DNA of 64,000 nt. It comes from Zychaea mexicana. Lineage: Eukaryota; Mucoromycota; Mucoromycetes; Mucorales; Lichtheimiaceae. The translations under genes were made by a program, and so were the position numbers. Numbering within the stretch: position 1 is the stretch's first letter; each line of letters opens with the position of its first letter. The stretch spans positions 1 through 64,000 of the forward strand of contig NW_026516729.1 of assembly GCF_025766255.1 (NCBI RefSeq), read 5' to 3'. Positions 28,314-40,847 of the stretch are shown in pieces. The notes below the pieces were generated by a model, which did no database searches, was not told the origin of the DNA, and saw only the letters and a list, made by a program, of their open reading frames with translations.

Positions 28314-30707
28314 CTATTGCATCTGTAAGTTGTAGCGAGCATAGTTATAGGAGGGACAGTAGCTCCATGGATTGGCGTGATCAAGTAGCATTATCAGATA
28401 AGCCGCATGGGTATTCGTTTTCTGTGAAATGGTGGGTATCTCGTCATGGATAAAAGCCCTTTTGCGCTCCTCGTAAGTGGCACGCGTCAATGTTGGATCC
28501 ACACGGCAACCGTTAATGAATGTTTGGATCCCTTGGGGTATGCTCAGGATATAGGCATCTTTGATCTTTTGCACCAGAAAAGCTCGAGCAGCGACGAGAT
28601 ATGATCGGAATTCGGATTCACCAATTGCTTGACGCATTGCAGTTGAGAATGAGACGTTGGACGGCGGTGTAGGTGGTGCGGGTGGTAGTTGTTGCTGTTG
28701 ATGCTGCTTGTTTTGTCGTCCTCTACCTCGACCTTGTTGAGAGGAAGACCCGCTTGCTTGCTCTGGAGCCTGTTCCTGTCCACTTGCATTACCCCTGGCC
28801 TTGGCCTCGGCACCTTCATCCATCAGCTTGATAATCATATCATCCGTGATAAAGGATGGATCGTTGGGATCCGACGACAATGCTTGCGTCAAGTTCTCCT
28901 GATCTGCAAAGAAACCCATAGTCGCATGTTCATTGCCCACCGTTTTCCAAACATTCGGCATCATTTCCTGGATTCGTGTCCAGAGCGATTGGGGAGGTCG
29001 TGCTGGGGTGTCGTTGTCATCCTTGACGTCTTGCAAATTGTTGCTTCTCAGTCGCATGAGAAGATACTGATTCAAAGCATACCACTTGCTGCGTGGATTC
29101 CTGCTTATGAAAGTTTCACGGTGAAAATGCCAGTCTCTCATGGGATCATAGTATCGACTGGGGTCCGTGCTGCCGTAGAAGGTCTCCCGCTTGAACCAAT
29201 CTAGTTCGACCAGAGTCTGCATGGCCTGATCAAGTTCACCCGAACCAGAGGCAATGTACGATCGACACAAGACAGACTTGTCTTTCCGATCAGGCGGGAG
29301 ACCATGGTTGCTCAAAGCTGTGATCACTTCGTTCAGTCGTAGCTCGCGGTGCTGCTTTACAACAGCTTCCTCTGTCAGCCGTTGCACAGTCTTATCCAAG
29401 CTTCCGCCTTCGTCACTCATGTATCCTACAGTAATGCGCGACTGCTCGTCCACTTCGTATCCAGCTGCCCGCATTCGCGCTGCTAGCTCGTTAAATTTCT
29501 TCATTCGTTCGCTCGCAAGGAGGATGCAATTTTCAATGGAACCAACGTTGGCATCGATGTAGCGCTCAATGTTCCAGTGTATCCACGTTCGATCCACTTT
29601 CAGCTCTTCGAACCGCTGATTGAGCTCTGTCTTACGCGCCTCACGCTCTTGACGTTCACGTTCAATGCGTGCTTCGGTGTTGCGGCGGCGGGTCGAGACG
29701 GTTTGCTTGGATTTGGTTCGCATCGCTTCAATACCCAATTCGCCTCCATGTATCTCGCGCGCATAGCGGATAACTCGGTATCGGTAATAGAGTCGCATCG
29801 GCGGCGCAGAGCGATAGTATGGGTTGCGTGTTGCTGTGTGAGGAATGTTGTCCATATCCGAATCATTCAACTTGTAAGTCGACATAGCATGACCTTTGGT
29901 AATGCGTGTGCGGTGCTGGGAGTGGCGCCGTCGTCCTGTTCCTTCTTCCGACAAGTCTTGTTCCGTATCAGTTTCTGGCTCAGGTTCTGGATGGACCCTA
30001 TAATGAGCACGGCGACAATCCCGGCAAAGGTTCACATCCTTGTCCAAGTTGGGCAATTGGACAGGCAAGGCAGATTTCGATCCAGACTTTTGGCATTTGC
30101 AAAAGCACTTCTCACAGATGCGTTCACTGTTATTCAGCACCAAGCTAAAGTAGGTCTTGCACTTGCCACGTTTCTTCGGCTCACCCAGTTCAGCTTTGGC
30201 ACAAATAGACCTCCATAAAGGCAGGTAGTTGACAATGTCGTGGAAAGTGCGTGACACTTGGGCTAGTGTTGCCAGCTGCGAAGGGTACAGGTCTTGCACA
30301 ATGAGCTCCCAGACTTCCACTGAAAGCTGATACACACGTGGGAGACGCTCTTCCTGCTCATCAGTACTTATTGTCGACACCGGAGGAGCGACCTGGTTCG
30401 GTTCTTGGTCATTAGTCATGTCGTCAGAATCTGGTGGCGAAGGCGGTACTTGTTGCCCCATACTGTTGCTGTCATTGTCAAATTGCTTCTTTTTGGTCTT
30501 TGGTCTTTTCACCTTCTTTTTTGGCTGTTTTGGTGGTGATGGTGCTGCCTTCGCCGCGACGGCTTCCTCTTTTCGTCTTCGTTTTTCGACTTTGGCTGCT
30601 TTACGCTCTTCACGACCGCGCTTGTTGTATTGAACGAGCGATTCGGCGCGCACAGCCGCTGCTCTTCTTGGTCGCTGGACGAGAGTGGTGACAGTGGCCA
30701 TATGCAA
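28314..30707 (-). CDS. Large F-box protein with a Cys-rich segment
   Basis: A single-exon gene encoding 797 residues; an internal Met at position 3 is an equally good start. The Lys/Arg/Ala-rich N-terminus (residues 1-75) looks like a nuclear localisation region. An F-box-like motif follows at about 122-170 (RVYQLSVEVWELIVQDLYPS, then LATLAQVSRTFHDIVNYLPL and WRSICAKAEL), which would dock to Skp1 in an SCF ubiquitin ligase. Next is a Cys-rich block at about 198-245 (CEKCFCKC ... LCRDC) that may bind zinc. The rest is helical and charged, with a Gln-rich spacer near 680 and no known substrate domain. The exact target is unknown. Long intronless coding stands out against the intron-rich neighbours. 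Confidence 0.85.
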   Translation of the reverse strand: MHMATVTTLVQRPRRAAAVRAESLVQYNKRGREERKAAKVEKRRRKEEAVAAKAAPSPPKQPKKKVKRPKTKKKQFDNDSNSMGQQVPPSPPDSDDMTNDQEPNQVAPPVSTISTDEQEERLPRVYQLSVEVWELIVQDLYPSQLATLAQVSRTFHDIVNYLPLWRSICAKAELGEPKKRGKCKTYFSLVLNNSERICEKCFCKCQKSGSKSALPVQLPNLDKDVNLCRDCRRAHYRVHPEPEPETDTEQDLSEEGTGRRRHSQHRTRITKGHAMSTYKLNDSDMDNIPHTATRNPYYRSAPPMRLYYRYRVIRYAREIHGGELGIEAMRTKSKQTVSTRRRNTEARIERERQEREARKTELNQRFEELKVDRTWIHWNIERYIDANVGSIENCILLASERMKKFNELAARMRAAGYEVDEQSRITVGYMSDEGGSLDKTVQRLTEEAVVKQHRELRLNEVITALSNHGLPPDRKDKSVLCRSYIASGSGELDQAMQTLVELDWFKRETFYGSTDPSRYYDPMRDWHFHRETFISRNPRSKWYALNQYLLMRLRSNNLQDVKDDNDTPARPPQSLWTRIQEMMPNVWKTVGNEHATMGFFADQENLTQALSSDPNDPSFITDDMIIKLMDEGAEAKARGNASGQEQAPEQASGSSSQQGRGRGRQNKQHQQQQLPPAPPTPPSNVSFSTAMRQAIGESEFRSYLVAARAFLVQKIKDAYILSIPQGIQTFINGCRVDPTLTRATYEERKRAFIHDEIPTISQKTNTHAAYLIMLLDHANPWSYCPSYNYARYNLQMQ

Positions 30708-32560
30708 GTATGATGAAATAATGAGAAGAAAGGCTCGTCAATGCAATCAATATTGAGGCAGCGCTTTCTGTCAAGAAATCACGCGCCTCAATTTCATTGT
30801 TCGGAATGGTTTTGTTTGCTGTAGTACTTGTTCCTTTTTGTTAAGCGATGTGGTGGTAAGAAGCAGCTAGTAGGCACCGACAGAGCAAGGATGGTAGATT
30901 TCATTGCGACTATAACTCAATACTGCTACTATGCATTACGTGTGTCCAATCTTTTTCAGAAGACATTTTTTTTAATACACATCAGTTAAGAAATTATACC
31001 ATCATGTGCTGCTTCAAAAAGATGGAAGTAGCACATCATGCTTAAGGGTATTTTGTCGCACCTCTAACAATCAAGTTTGAAGGTAGCAAATGTATCATAG
31101 TAAAAAAAGCCTGTTTATTGTGTAAGTTTTTCACACGTTTGGATACCTTGTGACAAGGCTGTGATATGACAGTTGCAGCAGCATTCTATCCGAGAAGCGG
31201 CTCCTTAGCATAGAGAGAAAGCACTGGTATCTACGGCGTCAATTCGAAAAGCCAAAAACAATCTATAGTCCTCAATTTCACTTGCGTCTTTGGCGACGGT
31301 GACAAATCTGAACCCAACGAGGTCTATGGGTTTTGTTTTCAATGGATTAATCACTTCTTTAGTAGATATTATGTCAAGGGCGGCGCTTTGGAATTGAAAA
31401 TTCCAAGTGATTGGTTCATCATTAATCCAATTATATACACCGGGAGTATAGGAGGTAAACGTTGACGGTCAGCTATTCATTGCTAATTACTAAGAGCGAT
31501 GTTTTTCCTGTCAGAACGACGTCCACATATACATTATAGAATCTTAGCTAGCTTTTAGATATATCAAAAGTGCAGTACCAGAAGATCGCATATCATACGG
31601 TAGCAGAAAAAAAAAAGCAATAGTCAATTACTTATCAATTTATTCTATTGGTACGCTATAATCAGACGTCTTAAAAGCTGTGCTGCTTCCAATAAATGGT
31701 TCAGTACTCGAATATGAGGAGCAAAAAAAAGATGTAGCGGTTGTTGCTCACATACACCTTCATTGGGAATAAAAAGAGCGGATATACATATCTAAATAGT
31801 GCGCAAGTATTGCGAGTCTGCAGAATACATATCCGCTATCTACCAAGTGCCGCAGAAATGGCAAAGCTTCGCTTGACATGACCTCGATACTATTCTCGTC
31901 AATAAAGCTGTAGACGGTCTGAGATCAATTGCTTCCTTGTAAAGTTTCCAACCGACAACGGCGTTTATAGTACAAATGCAATAAAGTACACGGGTATATA
32001 AATGCACTCTATGTTCCATATTGTATGACAGACGGATCTAGATGCTGATGTATGTACAATCATATTTTATATTAAGACGGTTCTACTAATGGTGGTCCTC
32101 GACTCATATTTGAAGGCACTCGTACAGTTAGCTGTAATTATTAGCTGCTAATAACGTCGATGAAGGTGTTTATCAGCGGTAGTAGAAGCAAAAACAACAG
32201 GTGATTTTTGTGATACATGTACCATATACCCATCGTTGTGATTGAAAAGCACAGAGCGTAATAACAGCAATACCAAAATTTGATCTGACTGAGCTCTACT
32301 TTTCCTAGACCTAATGAGCTTCTACATCTCTTCCATCGAGCTTACCGCGCCAGTATCTGTTTTCTTGTAACAAGCTATTCCTCTTATTTCAAGAAAAACC
32401 AGTGCATTTATGATTATGCATCATAAGCCCTCGCTGGATCAGGGCAGATTTTCTTGTTCGTTATGCCCGCCTTGACATAGTCACAGAGTGGAGAGAGGAG
32501 AATTTTGGGTGAGCGAACCTTTTTACCTCTCAAACACGCACCCTTCATAAAATACACATA
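30708..32560. other. Intergenic with a coding remnant
   Basis: About 1.85 kb. Upstream of the F-box gene the sequence is AT-rich. A plus-strand frame at about 31216-31467 reads IYGVNSKSQKQSIVLNFTC, then FGDGDKSEPNEVYGFCFQWI and YVKGGALELKIPSDWFIINP before a stop. It has coding character but no start codon and no partner exons, so it is probably a relic. The right end is the promoter of the RRM protein. Confidence 0.35.
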
Positions 32561-33286
32561 ATGAGCGAGATACCACCTAGCCAAACTTTATATTTGCAGA
32601 ATCTACCTGCCAAGATCAACATGGAAGGTAGAGTATGGTTTTGAAGCAAAATACACTAAAAGAAAAAGATGCACCCACGCGCAAAAAAAAAAAACACCAT
32701 ACAATGTCTAAAAAACGTCATCGATCACTCTTTATGTAATGCAGAGCTTCGAGCATCGCTCTACCATTTGTTCGTGACACACGGAGAGATCATGGATATT
32801 GTTACCAAAAAAGCAAACGAAATGCGTGAACAGGCTTTTATTGTGTACGAAGATATTGCATCGGCAACGACAGCAAAGCGTACTTTGGACGGATTCAGCT
32901 TTTACGACAGACCATTGGTACGTTTACGACCCGGAACGACAGCGTTGTGCCTTTTTGTTCTTTTTTTTTCCTTTCTCTTTCCCTTACAGAGAGTTTTATG
33001 CTAGATAGGAAAACTACGTAATATGAATTGATATGAATATGAACGTATTTTCTGTTATTATTAGAAAATCGAATATGGCAAGACCAAATCACACGTGGTA
33101 GCCAAGTTGGACGGAACGTATCGGTTGCGGTCGTTGGATGGCAACAAGAAGGAATCAACAGCAGTAGCAACCAGCTCGAACAAGGTCATGAAGCGTGAGC
33201 CCGCAGGCGAGGATGAAGATGGCAGGCCATCAAAAATGGTACGGAGAGAGGAAGCAGAAAGCGATGACGATGACGATGATGAATAA
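32561..33286 (+). CDS. U1A/U2B''-type small nuclear ribonucleoprotein (single RRM)
   Basis: Three exons (32561-32627, 32745-32917, 33065-33286) encode 153 residues. The RRM has RNP2 as TLYLQNLP and RNP1 as REQAFIVYE. The helix pattern ELRASLYHLFVTHGEIMDIV and the end SFYDRPLKIEYGKTKSHVVA follow the U1A/U2B'' family rather than other RRM proteins. The tail is Lys/Glu/Asp rich and ends in an acidic run. There is no second RRM, as in yeast Msl1 (U2B''), so the U2 snRNP is the likelier home, but U1 cannot be excluded. It lies 247 bp upstream of RPB3 on the same strand. Confidence 0.9.
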
Positions 33287-33533
33287 ACAAATTATGCTAC
33301 TGTGTTTGCACTATTCTTCGATTTGGGTGTTCATATTGGGTATATTGAATATACAATATATATCATGTGTTTGCAATAAATGAAGAAGACGAAAGGCTTC
33401 TACTTTACATGTCAAACTGGACTCGCCATATGATAGCGAGCTAGTCGATGAATTAGATTTCGCAGTCCGTTATAACTGCGAGCCTCTGTCTTCCCAGCTA
33501 CCTTAATTTCTTTCCCTTCTTTTATTATAAATC

Positions 33534-35170
33534 ATGGACATTGGAGGCTCATATGGGACGCTGGGAGGCCCTAACATTACGATTCGAAGCCTGTCAAAGG
33601 ATCATATTGATTTCATTTTGAGCGACACGGATTTAAGGTGTGTTAAATCAAAACGATTTTATTTTTTAAGTTGTGCTTGCTTTTTTTTACAGAAAGCAAA
33701 TGACATGGCGCGTGCACTTTGCGAGTAATCAATTGGTGGAAAAACAGTAGATCGCATTGACTGAAAAGTCGATTCAATAAATCAACTTGATATTTTTCTC
33801 AATAGTGTGGCCAATGCTCTTCGTCGTGTCATGATTGCCGAGGTACCAACAGTAGGTAAAGTGTAAGATTGCTTTTCAAAGCGAATCTCTCCTCTCAAAA
33901 CACTCGTTTTCATAATAGATTAATTAAAAAAATACCTTTCTTGTCTATATAGCAATCGATATGGTAGAAATTGAAACGAACTCAACGGTGCTCGCCGATG
34001 AATTCATTGCACATCGACTCGGCATGGTTCCGATCGATAGTCGAGACGTCGAAAAATTACGATACACCAGAGTGAGCATACATCATTATCTTATATACGC
34101 GCGCACCCGGTACATGACGCTATACCCGAATACGAAGAAAAGATCATTGATTACTGGTGGGATGGAATGGTTATAATTTTTTTTCTCTACAGGATTGTAC
34201 CTGTTCGCAATATTGTCCAGAATGTTCAGTTGAGCTGACCTTGCATGCCAAATGTACGGATGATCGGACAAAGGCCGTTACCAGCCGAGATCTTATATCC
34301 TCTAACCCAACATTTGCACCGGTATTACAAGGTATGAATGCCAGATTGCAATATTTTATGGCGAAGAGTTGTATGTATCTCTAATTTCCTGATATATTTC
34401 ATAACTTCTTTATTAGATAAAAACGACGCTGGTGTAATGCTGGTGAAACTTCGGAAAGGCATGGAATTGAAGCTAAAATGTATTGCGAAGAAGGTGATTA
34501 ATCGATATCATATTCTATATGGGCGTCACAGTTCTATTCATCAAAGCAATTATGTACATAGGGTGTCGCAAAAGAGCATGCCAAATGGAGTCCTGTCAGT
34601 GGTGTCGCATTCGAATATGATCCACACAATAAATTGCGGCATACACAATATTGGTTTGAAGAAGATGAGAGCGAATGGTAATATATACTACGCATATTGT
34701 TTGGAAGGTTGGAAGAATTTGGCTATTGTAGATTTTACAAGTGACCTACGCTAACACATCAAAATTACGACACAGGCCCCCATCAAAAAACGCACAATAT
34801 GAAGTTGCACCAGCAAAAGATGCTCGTATGTATTCTACAACATTATCATGCATCATTCGGAGGAAGGATAAGGTGCTGACCATCATAATTATCTAGCATT
34901 TGACTATAACGCAAAGCCAGACAAGTTCTATTTCGAAGCAGAGGTAAGAATAGAAAGTATGATGAATATTTTGGCAAGTAAAATAGCAAGTAGTTATGGC
35001 TCTAACCTAAGAGGAACGAATTATAAAAGACCGTAGGATCTTTGGCACCGGAAGAGGTAGTGACAATGGCGTTGAAGACATTGGTGGATAAGTTGGCATA
35101 CGTACAAATGCAGATCCAAGAGGAAGTAGAGACAAAGGAACAAGATAATATGAACGCTTGGAACTTTTAG
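33534..35170 (+). CDS. RPB3: RNA polymerase II subunit Rpb3
   Basis: Assembly subunit of RNA polymerase II, which dimerises with Rpb11 in the alpha-like platform. About nine short exons. The start at 33534 gives [20 protein letters not shown]. The alpha-motif exon encodes [15 protein letters not shown], followed by [20 protein letters not shown] and [20 protein letters not shown]. The zinc loop is [20 protein letters not shown]. Later exons give [34 protein letters not shown] and a final helix ending NMNAWNF. Several introns split codons and the reading frame is restored across each, so the gene looks intact. It converges on the Erg26 gene with about 200 bp between them. Confidence 0.96.
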
Positions 35171-35376
35171 AGACGAATGAGGGAAAAAAGGAAAGACAAA
35201 AAATTGGTGGAAAAAATAATAATAATTTGGATTACTATAACTACTACGTATTACAATATTTCTATCTCAAGAAACCTTTACTTGCGATTTGCCTTGTATG
35301 CCTAAGGGAAGAAAAGGAAAGAGGTTTCCGAGTTAGAACCAGTGATTTGTATCCACGCTATCGGTATTTACGCCAA

Positions 35377-36536
35377 TTAGCCAGCACCACTTACTGCAAC
35401 ACCAATTTTGATGCCTTCTTCCAAACCGACTTGTGGCTCGTAACCAAGCAACGTCTTTGCCTTGGTTATGTTGAAATAACGGGAGCTCATGGCCTGTTTG
35501 ATTCTTGACCGGGTCATACCTTCCTTTAACGTGCTCTTCTCCCAAATCATCGCCTTGACATTATAGATAGCTTCACTGATATAAGCAATGACCATACTGG
35601 CGTTGTACGAAAGAATGATCTTCTTCTCGTTTGGCATGGGCAGACCATACTCGGCCCAAACCTTGGAGGCAAAGTCCCAGAATGGCACAGGGGTACCGTT
35701 GGTAAGGTTAAATGCTTGGCCAGCCGCGGGCGAAGCAGCATCCACGAGCTTTTCAGCAGCAAGGACGTGAGCATAGGCAACGTTGCCGACATAGGTGAAA
35801 TCCATCAAGGATGTGTTGTCGCCAATCTGGAAACGATGTTGACCCTTTTCGCATACTTCAATCATTCCTGGCAAAAGCTGTCGATCACCAGGACCAAAGA
35901 TGGCAGAGGGTCGGATAGTGCACGTGCGGATACCCTTTTCACCATTGGCAGCCAAAACAACCTTTTCGCATTCAATCTAACATGATAGACGGTGAATAAT
36001 TTCGCGGTAAGTTAATATCAATGACAATGCCCAAAGCTGTTGAAGTCACTCTTCACATTCTCGGTATCACTTTTTTTTCAGTTTTCTTTTTATACCTTGG
36101 ATTCGGTATAGACATCAATAGCTTCGGGTGGGTATGGAGTCGACTCGTCTACGTTAACCATGGGCTCGCCGGTTGAGATGACACTGCCAGAGCTGGTCAC
36201 GACCAGAATCTCTACACCTCGTTCCTGACAGGCACGAATAATGTTTTTTGTACCGTCGACGTTGATAGAAAAGTAGAGATCGCGAGGAGGATTGCTCGAG
36301 TTGACGTGAGGAGGCGACGCGCAGTGGATAACAGCCGTTATCCCCTCGAGGGCATTATACACGTCGTCGAATTGGCGGAGGTCGCCAGTATAATAAGTAA
36401 CATCAGCTTCTGCATCGGCGGGTTTGCTCATGTCGAAAACTGAAATTCTGGCACCATTTTTACGCAAACGGATTTGTTCTTGAATATGACGCCCAAGAAA
36501 ACCGTTGCCACCAATGACTAAATACGAGTGCGGCAT
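35377..36536 (-). CDS. ERG26: Sterol-4-alpha-carboxylate 3-dehydrogenase (Erg26)
   Basis: NAD(P)-dependent short-chain dehydrogenase of the ergosterol pathway; it oxidises the 3-hydroxyl while the C-4 carboxylate leaves, in the ER demethylation complex with Erg25 and Erg27. Two exons. The start at 36536 gives MPHSYLVIGGNGFLGRHIQE with the GGxGFLG nucleotide-binding loop. Other marks are IHCASPPHVN, VVTSSGSV and the catalytic YTESK at the exon junction (Y-x3-K), then CTIRPSAIFGPGDRQLLPGM. The 3-beta-HSD family C-terminus includes LGYEPQVGLEEGIKI. About 350 residues, normal for the family. Confidence 0.93.
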
Positions 36537-36973
36537 AGTGTACGATCGAAAGGAGGTATAATACCGAAAAGTACAAAATAAACTTTAAGAAGTTTTCGAA
36601 AGAAAAGAAGAGAGGTATAAACAATTCTGTGGAACCCAAAGCTCGCAGGTATTCATGATTTCGGTAACCGCCGCGGACGATGGTGACAGGATCGCTGTAA
36701 ATATTCACTACCTCTCCTTTAGTACTAATAGACTATGGCAACGATAAGCCGGAACAAAGTGAACATGTCCTCGTTATGGTCACGTTTGACAACGTAAAAG
36801 GATCATAGCTGCTTAACAATTATAACACACAAAACGCATGCACGTGAAGCTCCAGTTTACATCATTCCCCACAACATAAAAACGAGTGCAAAAATGTCAT
36901 CCACATGAAATAACGATACAAAAGATATGCGTGGCCGAGGAAAATTGATGTTTTAATGATGATAAAAACGAAT

Positions 36974-37799
<826 letters not shown>

Positions 37800-38638
37800 T
37801 GTGTCGGTGTGTTGGAAAAGAGGAGGTCTTGTCGGTGGCCGACTTGTCTCCTGTCTTTTGCTGGTCTCCCCGCTTCCCTACTTCCTAATTTAGATTTAGC
37901 GGAACCCGAAAGTTGAAGAGTATCACCCTGACTACGATGAACAAAGTTGCCTGCTTATGTATCCTTCAATACGGTACTACGGGACTTATTCATTGAGGTT
38001 TTAACCATCATTGATTTTATTATCTCGCTGCTTACAGAAGCAGCTGTTAGCTGTGAGAAATATATATCTTGCAGTAACTTTTGTCTCACCAACATTTGAT
38101 GGGTATATGTTTCTTCAACAATACCAATACTATAACAATGTTTGAATCCATACTTCCTTGCTATGATACTGCTAACATGTTCAGACCATGTACCATCTAG
38201 CTTGTTAGTTTTGCATATGTATGAAAGTGTTGTTTACTCTTCACTGGAGCTCCAAATGCATTTCCAAGGCAACAGTTGTCATTTTGGAGCGAAGCAATAG
38301 CTATTTATAGAAAACGTCTTGTTACTGATCAGTTCCCTTAACCAGCCATCATTACAAACCTTTTTGTTGTATCCTAACGGTTGTCTACATAGCATAACAC
38401 AATGATTTTGCATGCCAAATATTGTATCATGAATAAAGCTACATAAACTCTAAAGAAAGGTATGACAAAGAAAGAGGCCCGGAGAAGTGATATCAAAAGA
38501 ATTAAGCAAAGCGAAATGAAATACAAAACGTCACACGCGTTCTGAGAAGAGATTACTATCACTCTTCACCCTTTCACACCTTCTTTTTTCTCTCTTTGAC
38601 ATATTCACAGAAATATTATTTAATAATTGAAGCGCACT
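37800..38638. other. Divergent intergenic region between uL14 and DCP1
   Basis: About 840 bp that must contain both promoters. AT-rich with pyrimidine tracts near 38580; no supportable gene on either strand. Confidence 0.5.
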
Positions 38639-40544
38639 ATGGATTTCGTAAAACGTCAGACACTCAATCTGACGGTGCTCCAACGGCACGACCCATCGAT
38701 TATTGACATTTGCGATCAATCGCCTCATGCCGTCGTGTACAAGTTTATACAGGATAAGAACAGCTGGGTTCGTAGTAATAGCTAGAGCATTCTCGATAGT
38801 ATATGCGTATACTTTGGGGGGATGTACGCAGACAAAAACGAGTCTTACAAATCGATCGCGGCTGAACGGTTTGTTTTAGGACAAGATGGGTGTAGAAGGC
38901 GTGTTGTTTCTTGTGAAAAGGTTGGTATTTATTATACGAAGACTTTATATGTATGCGTAATTGGTTGTTAAATGACGCAAACAGACTCCCTCTTACATTG
39001 AAACTGATTTATCTTTTAAATCTCGCGGTTACGTATGACTGTTTAGACAAACGGCACCAACATATGCTTTATTCATATTGAACCGATTGAGTATGGACAA
39101 CTTTTGTCTTTACTTGAGCGATATTCGTGACCTCAGCCTGGCAGATGAATTCCTGATATGCCAAACGAGTGAAGGTACAGATAATGGGACCAATGAGCAA
39201 GCTGCCATGAACCTCGACTGATCATGGTTGATATTGTATTAGGAAAAGCGTGTGGTTTATGGTTATTCGAGGAAAAGGACAGACAGCGATTTTTAGATCG
39301 TATATTGCAGTAAGTAGCTATACCAAGATACGAATGTAGTGTGTAAGCGAGATAGAAAGAATAAAAGAACTAGAAAGAATAATGAATTTTTGTTTTGGTA
39401 GATTACGAAAGACAATGGATGCCAACCCTGTTCAAACACAAGTGGCATTACCTACTGCCACAGCACCATCGAGCGGACAAGTCGATATTCTCAAATTATT
39501 CGAGAAAGCATCAATTACCCCACAGCAGGCATCGATGCCATCACAGGAACAGAAAACACAAGCAAACAACACTTCCGATGCTCTTTTGTTGAATATGCTG
39601 CAAGCTGGACATGATGGGTCTGAACAACAACCGCCAATGCCTCCACCGCCTCCGTTTTCACATCAGCAACAGCAACCGCCATTACATCCTCCCCCACCGC
39701 CACCTCCTCCAGCACAACCTGCTGCAGCGTTTTTCAACGGCTATAATGGATTTCCTCATGGGTCTGAAGAATTCCATGACAGTGGCTTTCCTAACACAAG
39801 AAGTCAGCAACACCTTCCTGTTCCACCTCCTCCTCAGCAGCTGTTCAACCCGCAGTCATCACCTATGCAATTTCCATCTCAATCGCTACCGCAACAACCT
39901 CCGGCTGCTGCACCAGCTGCTGCTGCTGTTATCGGAGGTGCTGGCGAGCCAAACAAATCGTATTATCCGTCAGCTGTACCACCTCATCCTGCTGCAACCG
40001 CATCGCCGCAAAAGGCTGCATCTCTATTGCAAGCATTGCAAGGTGGTCCTCCACCTCCAGCCGTTCGTCAGTCGCCAAGAATGTCTGATCAGCATCGACC
40101 TTGGCCACCAACTGGTGTCATGTATCCCTCACCACGACTAGGCGGAGCAGCGAATGTTACACCGTCGCTGATGCCGCAATCCACAATCAACCTGACACAG
40201 CCAGAAGTAGACATGCGTTTCGCTGGTGATGGCCGGCCTCTTCTTTCAAAACCGGAATTCATCCAACAGTTCCTTAACATGGTTCAGGTAAACGTTTCGG
40301 CTGAAGCAAAGAAAAGGATCTACCACAAATGTTTTGCAAATAGCAACATATACTAACACCATCTCCTAACTGAATTCAGAACGACACATCATTCTTAGAT
40401 ACGTTATATGAACGATACCGAAACAAACAAGCACCACAACCACCGCCGTTACAACCACCAATGCCAATGCCAATGCCATCATCGTCATTATCATCATTCA
40501 CAAACACAAACAACAGAGCAATGCCCCCATACCAGCCAATGTGA
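38639..40544 (+). CDS. DCP1: mRNA-decapping enzyme subunit 1 (Dcp1)
   Basis: EVH1-fold activator of the Dcp2 decapping enzyme in cytoplasmic P bodies. Six exons. Exon 1 (38639-38767) starts MDFVKRQTLNLTVLQRHDPS and ends KFIQDKNSW. It joins DKMGVEGVLFLVKR, then TAPTYALFILNRLSMDNFCL, followed by LWLFEEKDRQRFLDRILQ, the EVH1 core of Dcp1 including the WxKxxVEGxLFL signature. The long fifth exon (39404 onward) is a disordered Pro/Gln/Ala region, then KPEFIQQFLNMVQ. The last exon encodes DTLYERYRNKQ and a Pro/Ser tail, a candidate trimerisation or partner-binding end. The first donor reads GTTCGT, weaker than its neighbours. Expected partners are Dcp2 and Edc proteins. Confidence 0.93.
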
Positions 40545-40847
40545 AAATAGCAACGAAAAGATTAAAAAGCAAGCGACAGATATTTTACGCACTGCTAATA
40601 AGTGGGACAAAAAAGTCTATTTTATAAAGAAGAACATCTTTTGCGAGTCTGTTCTTCTTTCCGGTATGATCTACATCATCTACATCACACAAAAGATTTA
40701 TAAAGAGGATACAGAAAAGAATGGCTGGCTGTGCATTTGGGTGTATACGTGATAAGTGATGAAAGCATATGAGTATGAGAGAGATATGGATAAAAGATGT
40801 GGATTTTCCAAGTGTTCTGTTTTCACAAAAAAAAAAGGAGGCAGCAT
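40545..40847. other. Convergent 3' flank
   Basis: Shared 3' region of DCP1 and the glycosyltransferase gene. A 114-codon plus frame here (40408-40752) overlaps the DCP1 last exon and is not a gene. Confidence 0.5.

Noticed and set aside
29577..30218. 213-codon plus-strand frame
   Set aside because: Antisense shadow of the intronless F-box gene.
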